Shown one piece after another: positions 9,337-17,394 of a DNA stretch of 55,819 nucleotides. The notes beneath the pieces were generated by a model. That model was given only the letters and a program-made list of their open reading frames with translations. It was not told the DNA's origin and did not search any database. Source of the DNA: Lachnospiraceae bacterium (GTDB lineage: Bacteria > Bacillota > Clostridia > Lachnospirales > Lachnospiraceae); the NCBI GenBank assembly GCA_017521195.1, contig JAFXGP010000027.1:1-55819 (forward strand), given 5' to 3'. A program made the position numbers and the translations under genes. Every line of letters starts with the position of its first letter. The stretch's first letter is position 1.

Positions 9337-9479
9337 GGTCAGCTGTGCTGTCTTTGGGGCAGTGTCGCTGACTTTGGCTTATTTACTGGGTTTGTAGGTG
9401 GTCAGCATCGCTGACCAGTAAATTTATAGAAATTGTTTGGTCAGTTGTACTGTCTGTATTTTGGTCAGTTCATCTGACC
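9337..9479. repeat. Five copies of a 16-17 bp dyad repeat, GGTCAGnnnnnCTGACC
   Basis: Copies lie at 9337-9352, 9357-9372, 9400-9416, 9439-9454 and 9463-9479. The third and fifth are perfect palindromic arms (GGTCAG/CTGACC); the other three have one altered position per copy. Start-to-start spacing is 20, 43, 39 and 24 bases. The stretch contains no convincing gene. Such iterated dyads can bind a regulator or recombination protein, or form RNA hairpins. They lie directly upstream of the excisionase remnant and integrase, so a link to the element's recombination or copy control is plausible but unproven. Confidence 0.7.
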
Positions 9480-9572
9480 AATTTTTTTGTCAATTTTTTT
9501 GCAATCAGCTTTTTTTGACTTCAAGAAGATAGTAGAAGCCCAGAGAAGGGTGTCGGAAAGGAGGAAGTTGAT

Positions 9573-9754
9573 ATGGCAGAAAAACAGGCTAGAAAGAAAT
9601 TCGTCCGCTACAAAGACGGTGCAGTTCCCTCGGCATTCAGAACTTTATGAAGATTGCCAAGGAAGCCGGAGCAGTACGTAAGATTCGTGGAACAGTTCTT
9701 GTGAACACAGAGAAGTTGGATGAATATATTGATTCTTTTGAAGTGAGAGAGTAA
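9573..9754 (+). pseudogene. Frameshifted excisionase-like gene (DUF6462/Xis type)
   Basis: A good ribosome binding site (AAAGGAGGAAG) precedes ATG 9573, which reads MAEKQARKKFVRYKDGAV and then hits TGA at 9648. In another frame the expected remainder continues from about 9630: SLGIQNFMKIAKEAG, then KIRGTVLVNTEKLDEYI, stopping at 9752-9754. Joined, this is the ~65-aa helix-turn-helix protein that usually precedes integrases in Lachnospiraceae elements and helps excision. About seven bases (or another length leaving remainder 1 mod 3) seem to be missing after GCAGT near 9624, where family members have a Leu-Tyr. The gene is therefore probably inactive, and excision of the element may be blocked. 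Confidence 0.75.
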
Positions 9755-9765
9755 AGATTAACAGG

Positions 9766-9859
9766 CGAGCCTTGACTGAGGAAGTGCGTAAAAGATATAA
9801 TGACAACACACAAGTCGTTGGCAAAGGAGGATATTTTATAGCACATTGGTTGAGGCTCG
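9766..9859. repeat. Inverted repeat CGAGCCT / AGGCTCG ahead of the integrase
   Basis: CGAGCCT (9766-9772) and AGGCTCG (9853-9859) are perfect complements 80 bases apart between the broken excisionase and the integrase start. An unused AAAGGAGGA at about 9824 lies between them with no open frame after it. The arms could bring two integrase or excisionase sites together or form a weak leader hairpin. No function is established. Confidence 0.4.
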
Positions 9860-9885
9860 TTACTATTTAGAAACGAGGTGATACT

Positions 9886-11133
9886 ATGGCAAGTGCCAGA
9901 AAAGACAAAAAAGGAAGAGCTCTTTATAAGGGCGAAAATGAACATGCAGCAGGCGGATATTATTATCAGTATATGCATCACGGAAAGAGACGGACGGTTT
10001 ATGCACCATCGCTGCCGGAACTCCGAGAGAAAGAAGAACAGATTAAGAAAGCAATGATGGATGGATTGGATAGTCATCTTGCGAAGACTAAGACGTTGAA
10101 TGATATGTTTGATGAATATATGCGACTGAAAACGGATATAAGGGAGACAACTCGTGCCAATTATACCTACATGTATAATCATTTCGTCCGGGACAGTTTT
10201 GGAAAACGAAAAGTAGGTTCTATCAAGTATACGGATGTGAAGGAATTCTATCTATCCATCCTGCAGAACGATATGATGAAAGCGTCCACATTGGAAAGCA
10301 TACATACCGTAGTCAGACCATCCATGCAGTTGGCAGTTCGTAATGATATCATTATGAAAAATCCATGCAATGATGTTATGGCAGAGATTAAACGCAGTGC
10401 TTTCTGGGAAAAGGACAAGAGACATGCTTTGACAGAGGAAGAACAGGATGCGTTTTTACAGTATCTTGCGGAGCATGAGGAAATGAGACGCTGGTATATT
10501 GTTTTTACCATGCTGATAGGAACCGGAATGCGTTTGGGAGAGTTTAGTGGATTACGATGGGATGATGTAGATTTCGAAGAGAACTACATTGACGTAAACC
10601 ATCAGGCTGTCTATTATTCCCACGGAGACAGGAAATGTAGATGGGGAATTAGTATTCCGAAGACAGAAAACGGAGTGCGTATCATACCGATGCTAGAACC
10701 TGTCAGAGAGGCGTTGCTGGAAGAATATGAGTGGCAGAAGGAACATGGTTTTAGTAAATATAAGTTGGATGGATATTCTGGATTTGTGTTTACCAACCGA
10801 TTTGATAATCTCTATAACCAAGGGTGTCTGAATAAACAGATTGAACGAATCCGTCAGGCATACAACCATGAGGAAGAGATAAACGCCAAACAAGAGAAAC
10901 GCCGTCCGTTATTGCTACCACACTTTACCAATCATCAGTTGCGCCATACCTTCTGTTCAAGACTATGTGAGCAGGATGTAAATGTGAAACTGATACAGGA
11001 AGTGATGGGACACGCAGACGTATCTACAACATTTGATATTTACGCTGAGTTTTCCGCAAAGAAGAAAAAGGAAGCGTTTAAGCTCTTGGATAATGGTAGC
11101 ATTATCAAGACGCAGAAGAAAGTAAGCCGATGA
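9886..11133 (+). CDS. int: Tyrosine recombinase / integrase (Tn916-family style)
   Basis: This site-specific recombinase integrates and excises the mobile element. The N-terminal ~55 residues form an arm-DNA-binding domain (KGRALYKGENEHAAGGYYY), followed by a SAM-like core-binding domain (~60-165) and a catalytic domain. Visible catalytic residues are R216 (TGMRLGE), H350 and R353 (HQLRH), H376 (MGHAD) and the nucleophile Y386. The length of 415 aa is typical. CGAGGTGATACT supplies the ribosome binding site. The upstream excisionase is broken, but this gene is intact. It is the last gene before chromosomal housekeeping genes, so the element's right end should lie just downstream. Confidence 0.92.
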   Translation: MASARKDKKGRALYKGENEHAAGGYYYQYMHHGKRRTVYAPSLPELREKEEQIKKAMMDGLDSHLAKTKTLNDMFDEYMRLKTDIRETTRANYTYMYNHFVRDSFGKRKVGSIKYTDVKEFYLSILQNDMMKASTLESIHTVVRPSMQLAVRNDIIMKNPCNDVMAEIKRSAFWEKDKRHALTEEEQDAFLQYLAEHEEMRRWYIVFTMLIGTGMRLGEFSGLRWDDVDFEENYIDVNHQAVYYSHGDRKCRWGISIPKTENGVRIIPMLEPVREALLEEYEWQKEHGFSKYKLDGYSGFVFTNRFDNLYNQGCLNKQIERIRQAYNHEEEINAKQEKRRPLLLPHFTNHQLRHTFCSRLCEQDVNVKLIQEVMGHADVSTTFDIYAEFSAKKKKEAFKLLDNGSIIKTQKKVSR

Positions 11134-11628
11134 CAATTAGCATTGTGTCAGAGGCGACAGACTTGTGAACTTCATACTATTATGCAGAAATTATGCAAAA
11201 GGCATATACTATATGGAATTATGTGTAATCTTTAAAGAGGAACAAAACGGCAGATTTAAAGTATTTATAAAGATGTGTAATTATTTGTAAAGTGCCGGAA
11301 AGTCATCCCAACAATGAAGAGTCTTGATAAATAAGTTCATATCTTATTCAATTAAAATGTATGTATCTGCCGTTGGTTGATTATGGAAATGCAATAATCA
11401 ATCAACGGTGGGATAAAATATATCTATTTATTTTTTTTATCCTACAAAAAATCATTCCTTTCATAAATATAACTACTAAATTCTACACTAATTTCTTAAA
11501 AAATTATATCGAAACATACAATGACAAACAAAACCAACCATGTTATATTAATCATGTTATAAAGGAAATTTTGATGAAATATTCTTTTGAACTGTAAAAT
11601 AAGATGTATTAAAAACAGGAGAAATGAA
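11134..11628. other. Gene-poor, AT-rich stretch after the integrase; likely element boundary
   Basis: No convincing gene lies in these ~495 bases. The stretch probably contains the right attachment site, because integrase genes of this type lie next to the element end, but the other copy of the repeat is outside the window and the site cannot be pinned down. No tRNA gene is visible. The only clear structure is the hairpin at 11370-11408. A 78-codon open frame at 11361-11597 lacks a ribosome binding site and encodes low-complexity sequence, so it is not called. Confidence 0.5.
11370..11408. repeat. Strong 15-bp inverted repeat (hairpin)
   Basis: CCGTTGGTTGATTAT (11370-11384) pairs with ATAATCAATCAACGG (11394-11408) with one G-T wobble around a nine-base loop. 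A T-rich stretch (eight Ts) lies ~25 bases further on, not directly after the stem, so it is not a textbook terminator. It may be an operator for the downstream transporter gene or part of the element end. Confidence 0.6.
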
Positions 11629-12474
11629 ATGATTAAAAACGTATTAAAAGGAATGGTAATCGGTATTGCTAACATAATTCCCGGTGTAAGTGGCGGAACC
11701 ATGATGGTAGCCATGGGGATTTATGATAAATTAATCCATTGTATTACTCATTTGTTTAGTGAACTTAAAAAGAACATATTGTTTTTAGCTCCCATTGCGG
11801 TTGGTATGGGATTAGCAATCGTACTTAGTTCCTTTACTATTGAAAAAATGTTTGCAAGTTTTCCCTTCCAGACAAGTCTTTTGTTTGTGGGTTTGGTAGT
11901 AGGCGGTCTTCCGGCTATGTGGAAAAATGTAAAAGGAAAAGAAATAAAAGTAGGACACATTATTACCTGTGTGCTTTTTCTTGCATTGGTAGTTGGAATG
12001 GCTCTGCTTGGTGAAAAAGAAGGAAATGCAGCTAACTTGGTTTTCAATCTCGGGAATGTGATTAAACTTTTTGCAGTAGGTGTAATTGCTGCGGCAACAA
12101 TGGTAATCCCGGGTGTTAGCGGTTCCATGGTTCTGTTGCTAATCGGTTATTATAATCCGATTCTTTCTGCGATTAGTGGTTTTATCCGTGCAGCATTGTC
12201 TTTTGATATGCAGGGGATTTTAAACGGAGTCGGTATTCTGGCACCATTTGGTATCGGTGTTGTAGTTGGTGTTTTTGCCATTGCAAAATTAATTGAAATT
12301 ATCTTTAATAAGTTTCCATTGTATGCTTATTGGGGAATTATTGGTTTGATTGTAGCATCTCCATTTGCAATTCTTGCAATGGGTAGTTTCCCTGTAATTA
12401 CAGTAATGAGCATTATAACCGGTGTGGTAGCATTAGCAATCGGATTTATAATTGCTATGAAATTAGGTGAATAA
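11629..12474 (+). CDS. popT: Polyprenyl-phosphate transporter, DUF368/PopT family
   Basis: This is a polytopic membrane protein that, by family, returns undecaprenyl phosphate across the membrane for cell-envelope synthesis. Two inverted-repeat signature motifs are visible: NIIPGVSGGTM near residue 15 and MVIPGVSGSMVLLL near residue 160. About eight to ten hydrophobic segments follow. ATG 11629 with AGGAGA just upstream is preferred over an upstream TTG at 11587 that lacks a ribosome binding site, giving 281 aa. It is apparently transcribed alone and is the first chromosomal-type gene after the mobile island. Confidence 0.88.
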   Translation: MIKNVLKGMVIGIANIIPGVSGGTMMVAMGIYDKLIHCITHLFSELKKNILFLAPIAVGMGLAIVLSSFTIEKMFASFPFQTSLLFVGLVVGGLPAMWKNVKGKEIKVGHIITCVLFLALVVGMALLGEKEGNAANLVFNLGNVIKLFAVGVIAAATMVIPGVSGSMVLLLIGYYNPILSAISGFIRAALSFDMQGILNGVGILAPFGIGVVVGVFAIAKLIEIIFNKFPLYAYWGIIGLIVASPFAILAMGSFPVITVMSIITGVVALAIGFIIAMKLGE

Positions 12475-12548
12475 ATATTAGCTGATGAAGGAATAATAGG
12501 GTTGTAACTCTTAGGTTTAAAACTGAAAGTTATGACTCTTTTCTAGTG

Positions 12549-12577
12549 TTGAACAAATTATTAAATAAATATAAACT
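12549..12577 (+). promoter_or_regulatory. Sigma-A-type promoter for degV
   Basis: TTGAAC (12549-12554) and TAAACT (12572-12577) are separated by exactly 17 bases, ~88 bases before the degV start. The spacing is ideal; the -10 element is only moderate. Confidence 0.5.
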
Positions 12578-12664
12578 GTATTAAATAACAATAAAAACTA
12601 TTGAATTAAGCAAATGTTAGTTATAAAACAGAAAATGTAAATTAGTACATATGGAGGTAAGAAA

Positions 12665-13519
12665 ATGAAGAAAATTTCTATTATCACAGATAGTACAGCT
12701 GATTTATCTAAGGAATTATTGGAAAAATATGATATTACAGTTTTTCCTTTACATATACATTTGGGCGACAAAGAATATGCTGATGGAATTGATATTACTC
12801 CGGAGGAAATATATCGTTGGTCAGAAGAAACCAAGGAAACACCTAAGACTTCTGCATTGTCTTTATATGATGCAAAAGAATATTTGAAAAAAGCTTTGGA
12901 GAAGGGCGAAGAAGTTATTTGTTTTTGTATTTCTGAAGAGATGTCCTCTTGTTGCAGTGTTATGCATATGGCGATGATGGAATTAGAAGTGGAAGACAAA
13001 GTTTTTGTGGTAGATTCCGGAAATCTGTCTACAGGAATCGGTCTTCAGATTTTAGAAGCAGCGAAGTTGGCTGAACAGGGACTTGGAGCAGGAGCGATTG
13101 TTGAGAAAATTAAATTAATGCAGCCAAAAATCCGTTCCAGTTTTGTGGTAGACAGTTTAACCTTTTTACATCGTGGAGGCAGATGCAGCGGTGTTGCTGC
13201 ATTAGCCGGAAATACATTGAAACTTCATCCATGCATTTTTGTATTGGATGGGAAAATGCAGGCGGGGAAAAAGTATCGTGGAAAAATGGATAAAGTACTT
13301 TTAAACTATGTGGAGGATATAAAGCCGGAATTAGCTGCGGCAAAAAAAGACCACGTATTTATTACCCATTCCGGTTGCGATACAGAATTGATTGAAACTA
13401 TTAGAAAAGAATTGGAAAGTTTAAATTATTTCGAAAACATTCATGTAACTCAGGCGGGAGGAGTTATTGCCAGCCATTGTGGTCCGGGAACCATGGGTGT
13501 ATTGTATGTAGCAGAATAA
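12665..13519 (+). CDS. DegV family fatty-acid-binding protein
   Basis: This is a soluble DegV-fold protein of the FakB type. By family it binds a fatty acid and presents it to a fatty-acid kinase. The N-terminus KISIITDSTADLSKELLEKY is the family signature, and SLTFLHRGGRCSG with the C-terminal SHCGPGTMGVLY are also typical. The length of 284 aa is normal. A strong GGAGG precedes ATG 12665. No kinase subunit lies nearby, so the partner must be elsewhere. It is followed by its own terminator. Confidence 0.9.
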   Translation: MKKISIITDSTADLSKELLEKYDITVFPLHIHLGDKEYADGIDITPEEIYRWSEETKETPKTSALSLYDAKEYLKKALEKGEEVICFCISEEMSSCCSVMHMAMMELEVEDKVFVVDSGNLSTGIGLQILEAAKLAEQGLGAGAIVEKIKLMQPKIRSSFVVDSLTFLHRGGRCSGVAALAGNTLKLHPCIFVLDGKMQAGKKYRGKMDKVLLNYVEDIKPELAAAKKDHVFITHSGCDTELIETIRKELESLNYFENIHVTQAGGVIASHCGPGTMGVLYVAE

Positions 13520-13530
13520 AAAATAGAAAG

Positions 13531-13556
13531 GCGGTTCATTGTGAGCTGCTTTTTTT
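13531..13556 (+). terminator. Intrinsic terminator after degV
   Basis: GCGGTTC (13531-13537) pairs with GAGCTGC (13543-13549) using two wobble pairs, followed by seven Ts. Confidence 0.65.
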
Positions 13557-13590
13557 ATGCATTTCATTACGAAGAATCCGGTTCTATTTC

Positions 13591-13619
13591 TTGAATTTAC
13601 CAATGTTTAATAGTATAAT
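13591..13619 (+). promoter_or_regulatory. Sigma-A-type promoter for pgi
   Basis: TTGAAT (13591-13596) and a perfect TATAAT (13614-13619) are 17 bases apart, ~60 bases upstream of the pgi start. Confidence 0.8.
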
Positions 13620-13680
13620 ATTTGTTATTAAAATAATATAGACGTAAATTGTAATGTAATTTAAGGAGGAACGATTAATT

Positions 13681-15261
13681 ATGATTAGTTGGAACAATTT
13701 AGATACGGTTGCTTCTTTTCAGGAACTTGAAAAAGTGGCAAAGGTAAGTCTTGTAGAAGTTATGGCAGGAGAAAATGGAGCAGACCGTGTAAGAAAATAT
13801 AGCGCTCCTATGGCAGAAGGTATGGTATTCAACTATGCATCCAGACCTGTAGATGATGCAGTATTAGCAACACTTGCAAAAGTAGCTGAAGAAACTCAGC
13901 TTACAGAAAAATTTGAAGCTCTTTACAATGGTGAAATGATCAACACAGGAGAAAAACGTCTTGTTCTTCATCATATGTGCCGTGGACAGCTTGGAGAAGC
14001 TGTTGTAGCTGATGGCGGTGACAAACGTGAATTCTATACAGGTGAGCAGAAGAAAATTGAAGCTTTCGCTAACAAAGTACATAATGGAGAAATTACAAAC
14101 GCGGCAGGTGAAAAATTCACAACTGTAGTTCAGATTGGTATCGGCGGAAGTGACCTCGGTCCTCGTGCTATTTACCTCGCTCTTGAAAACTGGGCAAAAG
14201 TTAATAATACTTTAAAAATGGAAGCTAAATTCATCAGTAACGTTGACCCTGATGATGCAGCAGGTGTTTTAGCAACTATTGATGTTGCACATTCCTTGTT
14301 TGTACTTGTTTCTAAATCCGGTACAACATTAGAAACATTAACAAATGAATCTTTCGTAAAAGATGCATTAAAAAATGCAGGTTTAGATCCTGCGAAACAC
14401 ATGGTAGCGGTTACAAGCGAAACCTCTCCTTTAGCTAAGAGTGCAGATTACTTAGATGCATTCTTTATGGATGACTATATTGGCGGACGTTTCTCTTCTT
14501 CTTCCGCAGTAGGTGGAGCGGTATTATCTTTAGCATTCGGACCGGAAGTGTTTGCACAGTTCTTAGAAGGTGCAGCAGCTGCAGACAAGACTGCAACAAA
14601 CAAAGATTTACTTGCAAATCCTGCTATGCTTGATGCATTAATTGGTGTTTATGAACGTAACGTTTTAGGATATGAAAATACAGCAGTACTTCCGTATTCT
14701 CAGGCTCTCAGCCGTTTCCCTGCTCACTTACAGCAGTTAGATATGGAATCCAATGGTAAATCCGTAAACCGTTTCGGTGATCCGATTGATTATGTAACAG
14801 GACCAATCATCTTTGGTGAACCGGGAACTAACGGACAGCATTCCTTCTATCAGTTATTACATCAGGGAACTACTATCGTTCCGCTTCAGTTTGTCGGTTT
14901 CAGAAACAGCCAGATGGGACAGGATGTAATTATTGAAGGAAGTACAAGTCAGCAGAAACTTAATGCTAACGTAGTTGCTCAGATTGTGGCATTTGCATGT
15001 GGTAAAGATGATGATGACCGTAACAAATATTTTGCAGGCGAACGTCCATCCAGTATCATCGTTGGTGATCAGTTGAATCCTAGAACAATGGGTGCTCTTT
15101 TAGCACACTTTGAAAACAAAGTTATGTTCCAGGGCTTCGCATGGAATGTTAACAGCTTTGACCAGGAAGGTGTACAGCTTGGTAAAGTATTAGCTAAGAA
15201 AGTTCTTGCACATGATACAGACGGAGCATTAAAAGTTTACAGTGAATTATTAAACATTTAA
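13681..15261 (+). CDS. pgi: Glucose-6-phosphate isomerase
   Basis: This enzyme interconverts glucose-6-phosphate and fructose-6-phosphate in glycolysis and gluconeogenesis. Signatures include IGIGGSDLGPRAIY (phosphosugar binding), SKSGTTLETLTNE, GGRFSSSSAVGG and LQQLDMESNGKS with the catalytic glutamate. The length of 526 aa fits the longer bacterial form. AGGAGGAACG gives a strong ribosome binding site before ATG 13681. It is monocistronic, with its own promoter and terminator. Codon usage looks like that of a highly expressed gene. Confidence 0.96.
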   Translation: MISWNNLDTVASFQELEKVAKVSLVEVMAGENGADRVRKYSAPMAEGMVFNYASRPVDDAVLATLAKVAEETQLTEKFEALYNGEMINTGEKRLVLHHMCRGQLGEAVVADGGDKREFYTGEQKKIEAFANKVHNGEITNAAGEKFTTVVQIGIGGSDLGPRAIYLALENWAKVNNTLKMEAKFISNVDPDDAAGVLATIDVAHSLFVLVSKSGTTLETLTNESFVKDALKNAGLDPAKHMVAVTSETSPLAKSADYLDAFFMDDYIGGRFSSSSAVGGAVLSLAFGPEVFAQFLEGAAAADKTATNKDLLANPAMLDALIGVYERNVLGYENTAVLPYSQALSRFPAHLQQLDMESNGKSVNRFGDPIDYVTGPIIFGEPGTNGQHSFYQLLHQGTTIVPLQFVGFRNSQMGQDVIIEGSTSQQKLNANVVAQIVAFACGKDDDDRNKYFAGERPSSIIVGDQLNPRTMGALLAHFENKVMFQGFAWNVNSFDQEGVQLGKVLAKKVLAHDTDGALKVYSELLNI

Positions 15262-15288
15262 TAAGTAATTATTAAGAGCATATTAGGG

Positions 15289-15320
15289 GCAGCGCGATAT
15301 TTCATTCGCGCTGCTTTTTC
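15289..15320 (+). terminator. Intrinsic terminator after pgi
   Basis: GCAGCGCG (15289-15296) pairs perfectly with CGCGCTGC (15307-15314) around a ten-base loop, followed by a T-rich tail. Confidence 0.9.
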
Positions 15321-15412
15321 TTTTTGACATTTATCAGTAATAGTTGTATGCTTGACATGAAAAACAGGTTTGTTTTTTAGTTTAAAAATATTCTTAAAAG
15401 GGGAAAAGAAAA

Positions 15413-16050
15413 ATGGAATTATCAAAGGTGCGAAGCTGTATTTGGGAGTTACAGTTCTTAAGGAAGAATTTGCACTGGAAGCTTTAGGATATGATTTTGA
15501 ACGGTTAGTGCTCTATATTACCAGTTTGGATTTGGGAACTTGTTGGCTTGGCGGTACATTTAAACGGGAAGCATTCACTTCAGTTATGGAAATTAAAGAA
15601 GGAGAGGTGTTCCCGATTTTATCACCATTAGGTTATCCGGCTCAGAAAAGAAGTTTTACGGAAAATATTATGCGCAAGTCCATCAAAGCAGATGGAAGAT
15701 TTCCATGGAGAGAATTATTTTTTTAAAGAGAATTTTAAAGAAACATTATTGGAAGAAGAGGCGGGAGAGTTAGCTTTTCCGTTAGAAATGGTAAGGTTGG
15801 TATCTTCTGCTGTGAATAAACAACCATGGCGTCTGGTAGTTACCAAGGATGCAGTTCATTTCTTTGAGAAACATTCCATGCCAAAAGAAGGCAGCAGTAT
15901 GGATATGCAGAGAATTGATGTGGGAATTGCGATTTGTCATTTTCACATGGCAGCAATAGAGAAAAAATACCGGGACATTTTGAAAGAAAAATTCCGAAAT
16001 TTGAAATACTAGAGGATGCAACTTATATTACCTCTTGGATTCGAGAATAA
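15413..16050 (+). pseudogene. Decayed nitroreductase-family gene (TM1586-like)
   Basis: Three separate lesions are visible. ATG 15413, with a good ribosome binding site, reads only a few matching residues before the frame is lost, and the N-terminal FMN-binding part (~50-60 residues) is missing. A middle segment (IIKGAKLYLGVT, then ITSLDLGTCWLGGTF) reads in another frame and ends at ELFF because a T-run near 15717-15724 has seven Ts where six would keep the frame into KENFKETLLEEE. The third segment (NKQPWRLVVTKD) loses frame at a five-A run near 15989; with one more A it would continue PKFEILEDATYITSWIRE to a stop at 16048-16050. Several independent lesions argue against a single sequencing error. 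Confidence 0.82.
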
Positions 16051-16065
16051 AATAGGGAAGGAATT

Positions 16066-17253
16066 ATGAACAATATGCAGTATCGTTTAGATAAATATGG
16101 AAATAAAATATCAGTATTAGGGTATGGTTGTATGCGTTTTACCCAGAAAGCCGGAAAGATTGATGTACCAAAAGCGGAAAGAGAAATTATGGAAGCTTTC
16201 GAGGCAGGGGTGAATTATTATGATACGGCATTTGTGTACGGTGGGAGCGAAGCGGCTCTGGGAGAAATTCTGGAACGAAACGGAATTCGTGATCAGGTAT
16301 CTATTGCAACGAAGCTTCCGCATTATTTGATTAAAAGCAAAGAAGTGGCAGAAAAATTATTTCAGGAAGAGTTGAAGCGTCTTCGCACAGATCATGTAGA
16401 TTACTACTTGATGCATATGTTGACCGATGTGAAAACATGGGATCGATTAAAAGAATTAGGAATAGATACTTGGCTTCAGGAGAAAAAAGAAAGCGGTGCT
16501 ATTCGTCAGGTGGGATTTTCTTATCATGGAAATTCTGATATGTTCTGTCAGTTGGTAGATGCTTATGACTGGGATTTCTGCCAGATTCAGTATAACTACT
16601 ATGACGAACATTCTCAGGCAGGAAGAACAGGACTTAATTATGCAGCGGCAAAACAGATTCCGGTGATAATTATGGAACCTTTACGAGGAGGAAAACTGGT
16701 AAATAATTTACCGGATAAGGCAAAGAAACTTTTTGCTGATTTTGAAGTAAAGCGTACTCCGGCAGAATGGGCATTTCGTTGGTTATGGAATCAGCCGGAA
16801 GTTACCTGCGTTCTGTCGGGAATGAATTCATTGGAAATGGTTCGGGAGAATGTGAAAAACGCAGCATCTTCTTATGTGGGTGAATTTGGAGAAAACGAAG
16901 AAAAACTGTTAAAAGAAGTGGTGCAGATATTAAATGACAAAATGAAAGTAGGTTGTACCGGCTGCGGTTATTGTATGCCTTGTCCTAAAAAAGTAGATAT
17001 TCCCGGAACTTTTGCAGCTTATAACAGATGTTTTGTGGACGGAAAATTTGCAGCGATGTCAGAATATATGATGTGTACTGTTTTACGAAAAGATGCAACC
17101 AGTGCATCTAATTGTGTAGAGTGTGGTTTGTGTGAAAAGCATTGTCCACAGCATATTGAGATAAGGAAAGAATTGAAAAACGCAAGAAAAGAATTGGAAG
17201 GACCACTTTATAAAATTGCTAAGAAAGTAGTACCGGTTGTAATGAAATATTAA
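16066..17253 (+). CDS. Aldo/keto reductase with C-terminal ferredoxin domain
   Basis: This is an NAD(P)H-type aldo/keto reductase barrel (~1-290) fused to a 2x[4Fe-4S] ferredoxin-like tail. Barrel residues of the AKR tetrad are visible: D and Y in YYDTAFVYGG, K in ATKLP and H in YYLMHML. The tail carries CTGCGYCMPCP and CVECGLCEKHCP. The length of 395 aa is normal for this anaerobe-specific family, whose substrates are mostly unknown. It starts 15 bases after the nitroreductase remnant. A second member, related in architecture, lies at 40788-41969. Confidence 0.92.
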   Translation: MNNMQYRLDKYGNKISVLGYGCMRFTQKAGKIDVPKAEREIMEAFEAGVNYYDTAFVYGGSEAALGEILERNGIRDQVSIATKLPHYLIKSKEVAEKLFQEELKRLRTDHVDYYLMHMLTDVKTWDRLKELGIDTWLQEKKESGAIRQVGFSYHGNSDMFCQLVDAYDWDFCQIQYNYYDEHSQAGRTGLNYAAAKQIPVIIMEPLRGGKLVNNLPDKAKKLFADFEVKRTPAEWAFRWLWNQPEVTCVLSGMNSLEMVRENVKNAASSYVGEFGENEEKLLKEVVQILNDKMKVGCTGCGYCMPCPKKVDIPGTFAAYNRCFVDGKFAAMSEYMMCTVLRKDATSASNCVECGLCEKHCPQHIEIRKELKNARKELEGPLYKIAKKVVPVVMKY

Positions 17254-17259
17254 ATAATG

Positions 17260-17301
17260 AAGGATTTTTCTTTAGAATAGTTTGAAGAAAAATCCTTTTT
17301 T
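17260..17301 (+). terminator. Intrinsic terminator after the aldo/keto reductase gene
   Basis: AAGGATTTTTCTT (17260-17272) pairs perfectly with AAGAAAAATCCTT (17285-17297), followed by Ts. Confidence 0.85.
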
Positions 17302-17344
17302 ATCTGTTGGTATGTAAAGAAATTATTCATTTTATACGGAAATT

Positions 17345-17353
17345 TGATATAAT
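17345..17353 (+). promoter_or_regulatory. Extended -10 promoter for the EamA gene
   Basis: TTGATATAAT holds a perfect TATAAT (17348-17353) preceded by TG at the extended -10 position. The -35 region is weak. Confidence 0.5.
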
Positions 17354-17394
17354 AAATGTCTAGAGAATATTCTATAAGATGAAATGAGAAAAAT

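Noticed and set aside
9337-9479. CRISPR array
   Set aside because: The repeats are only 16-17 bases, are themselves palindromic and imperfect, and spacer lengths vary from 4 to 27 bases; no cas genes are present.
9487-9681. 64-codon open frame before the integrase
   Set aside because: Its frame is unrelated to the recognisable excisionase remnant, which has the good ribosome binding site in this stretch.
11134-11300. tRNA gene as the integration target
   Set aside because: No cloverleaf or TTCGA-type T-arm could be found beside the integrase end.
11361-11597. 78-codon open frame after the integrase
   Set aside because: It has no ribosome binding site, overlaps the strong hairpin and encodes low-complexity sequence from AT-rich DNA.
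15370-16012. Two separate small genes in the nitroreductase region
   Set aside because: Their protein sequences join end to end across a T-run as one family protein, so they are pieces of a single decayed gene.
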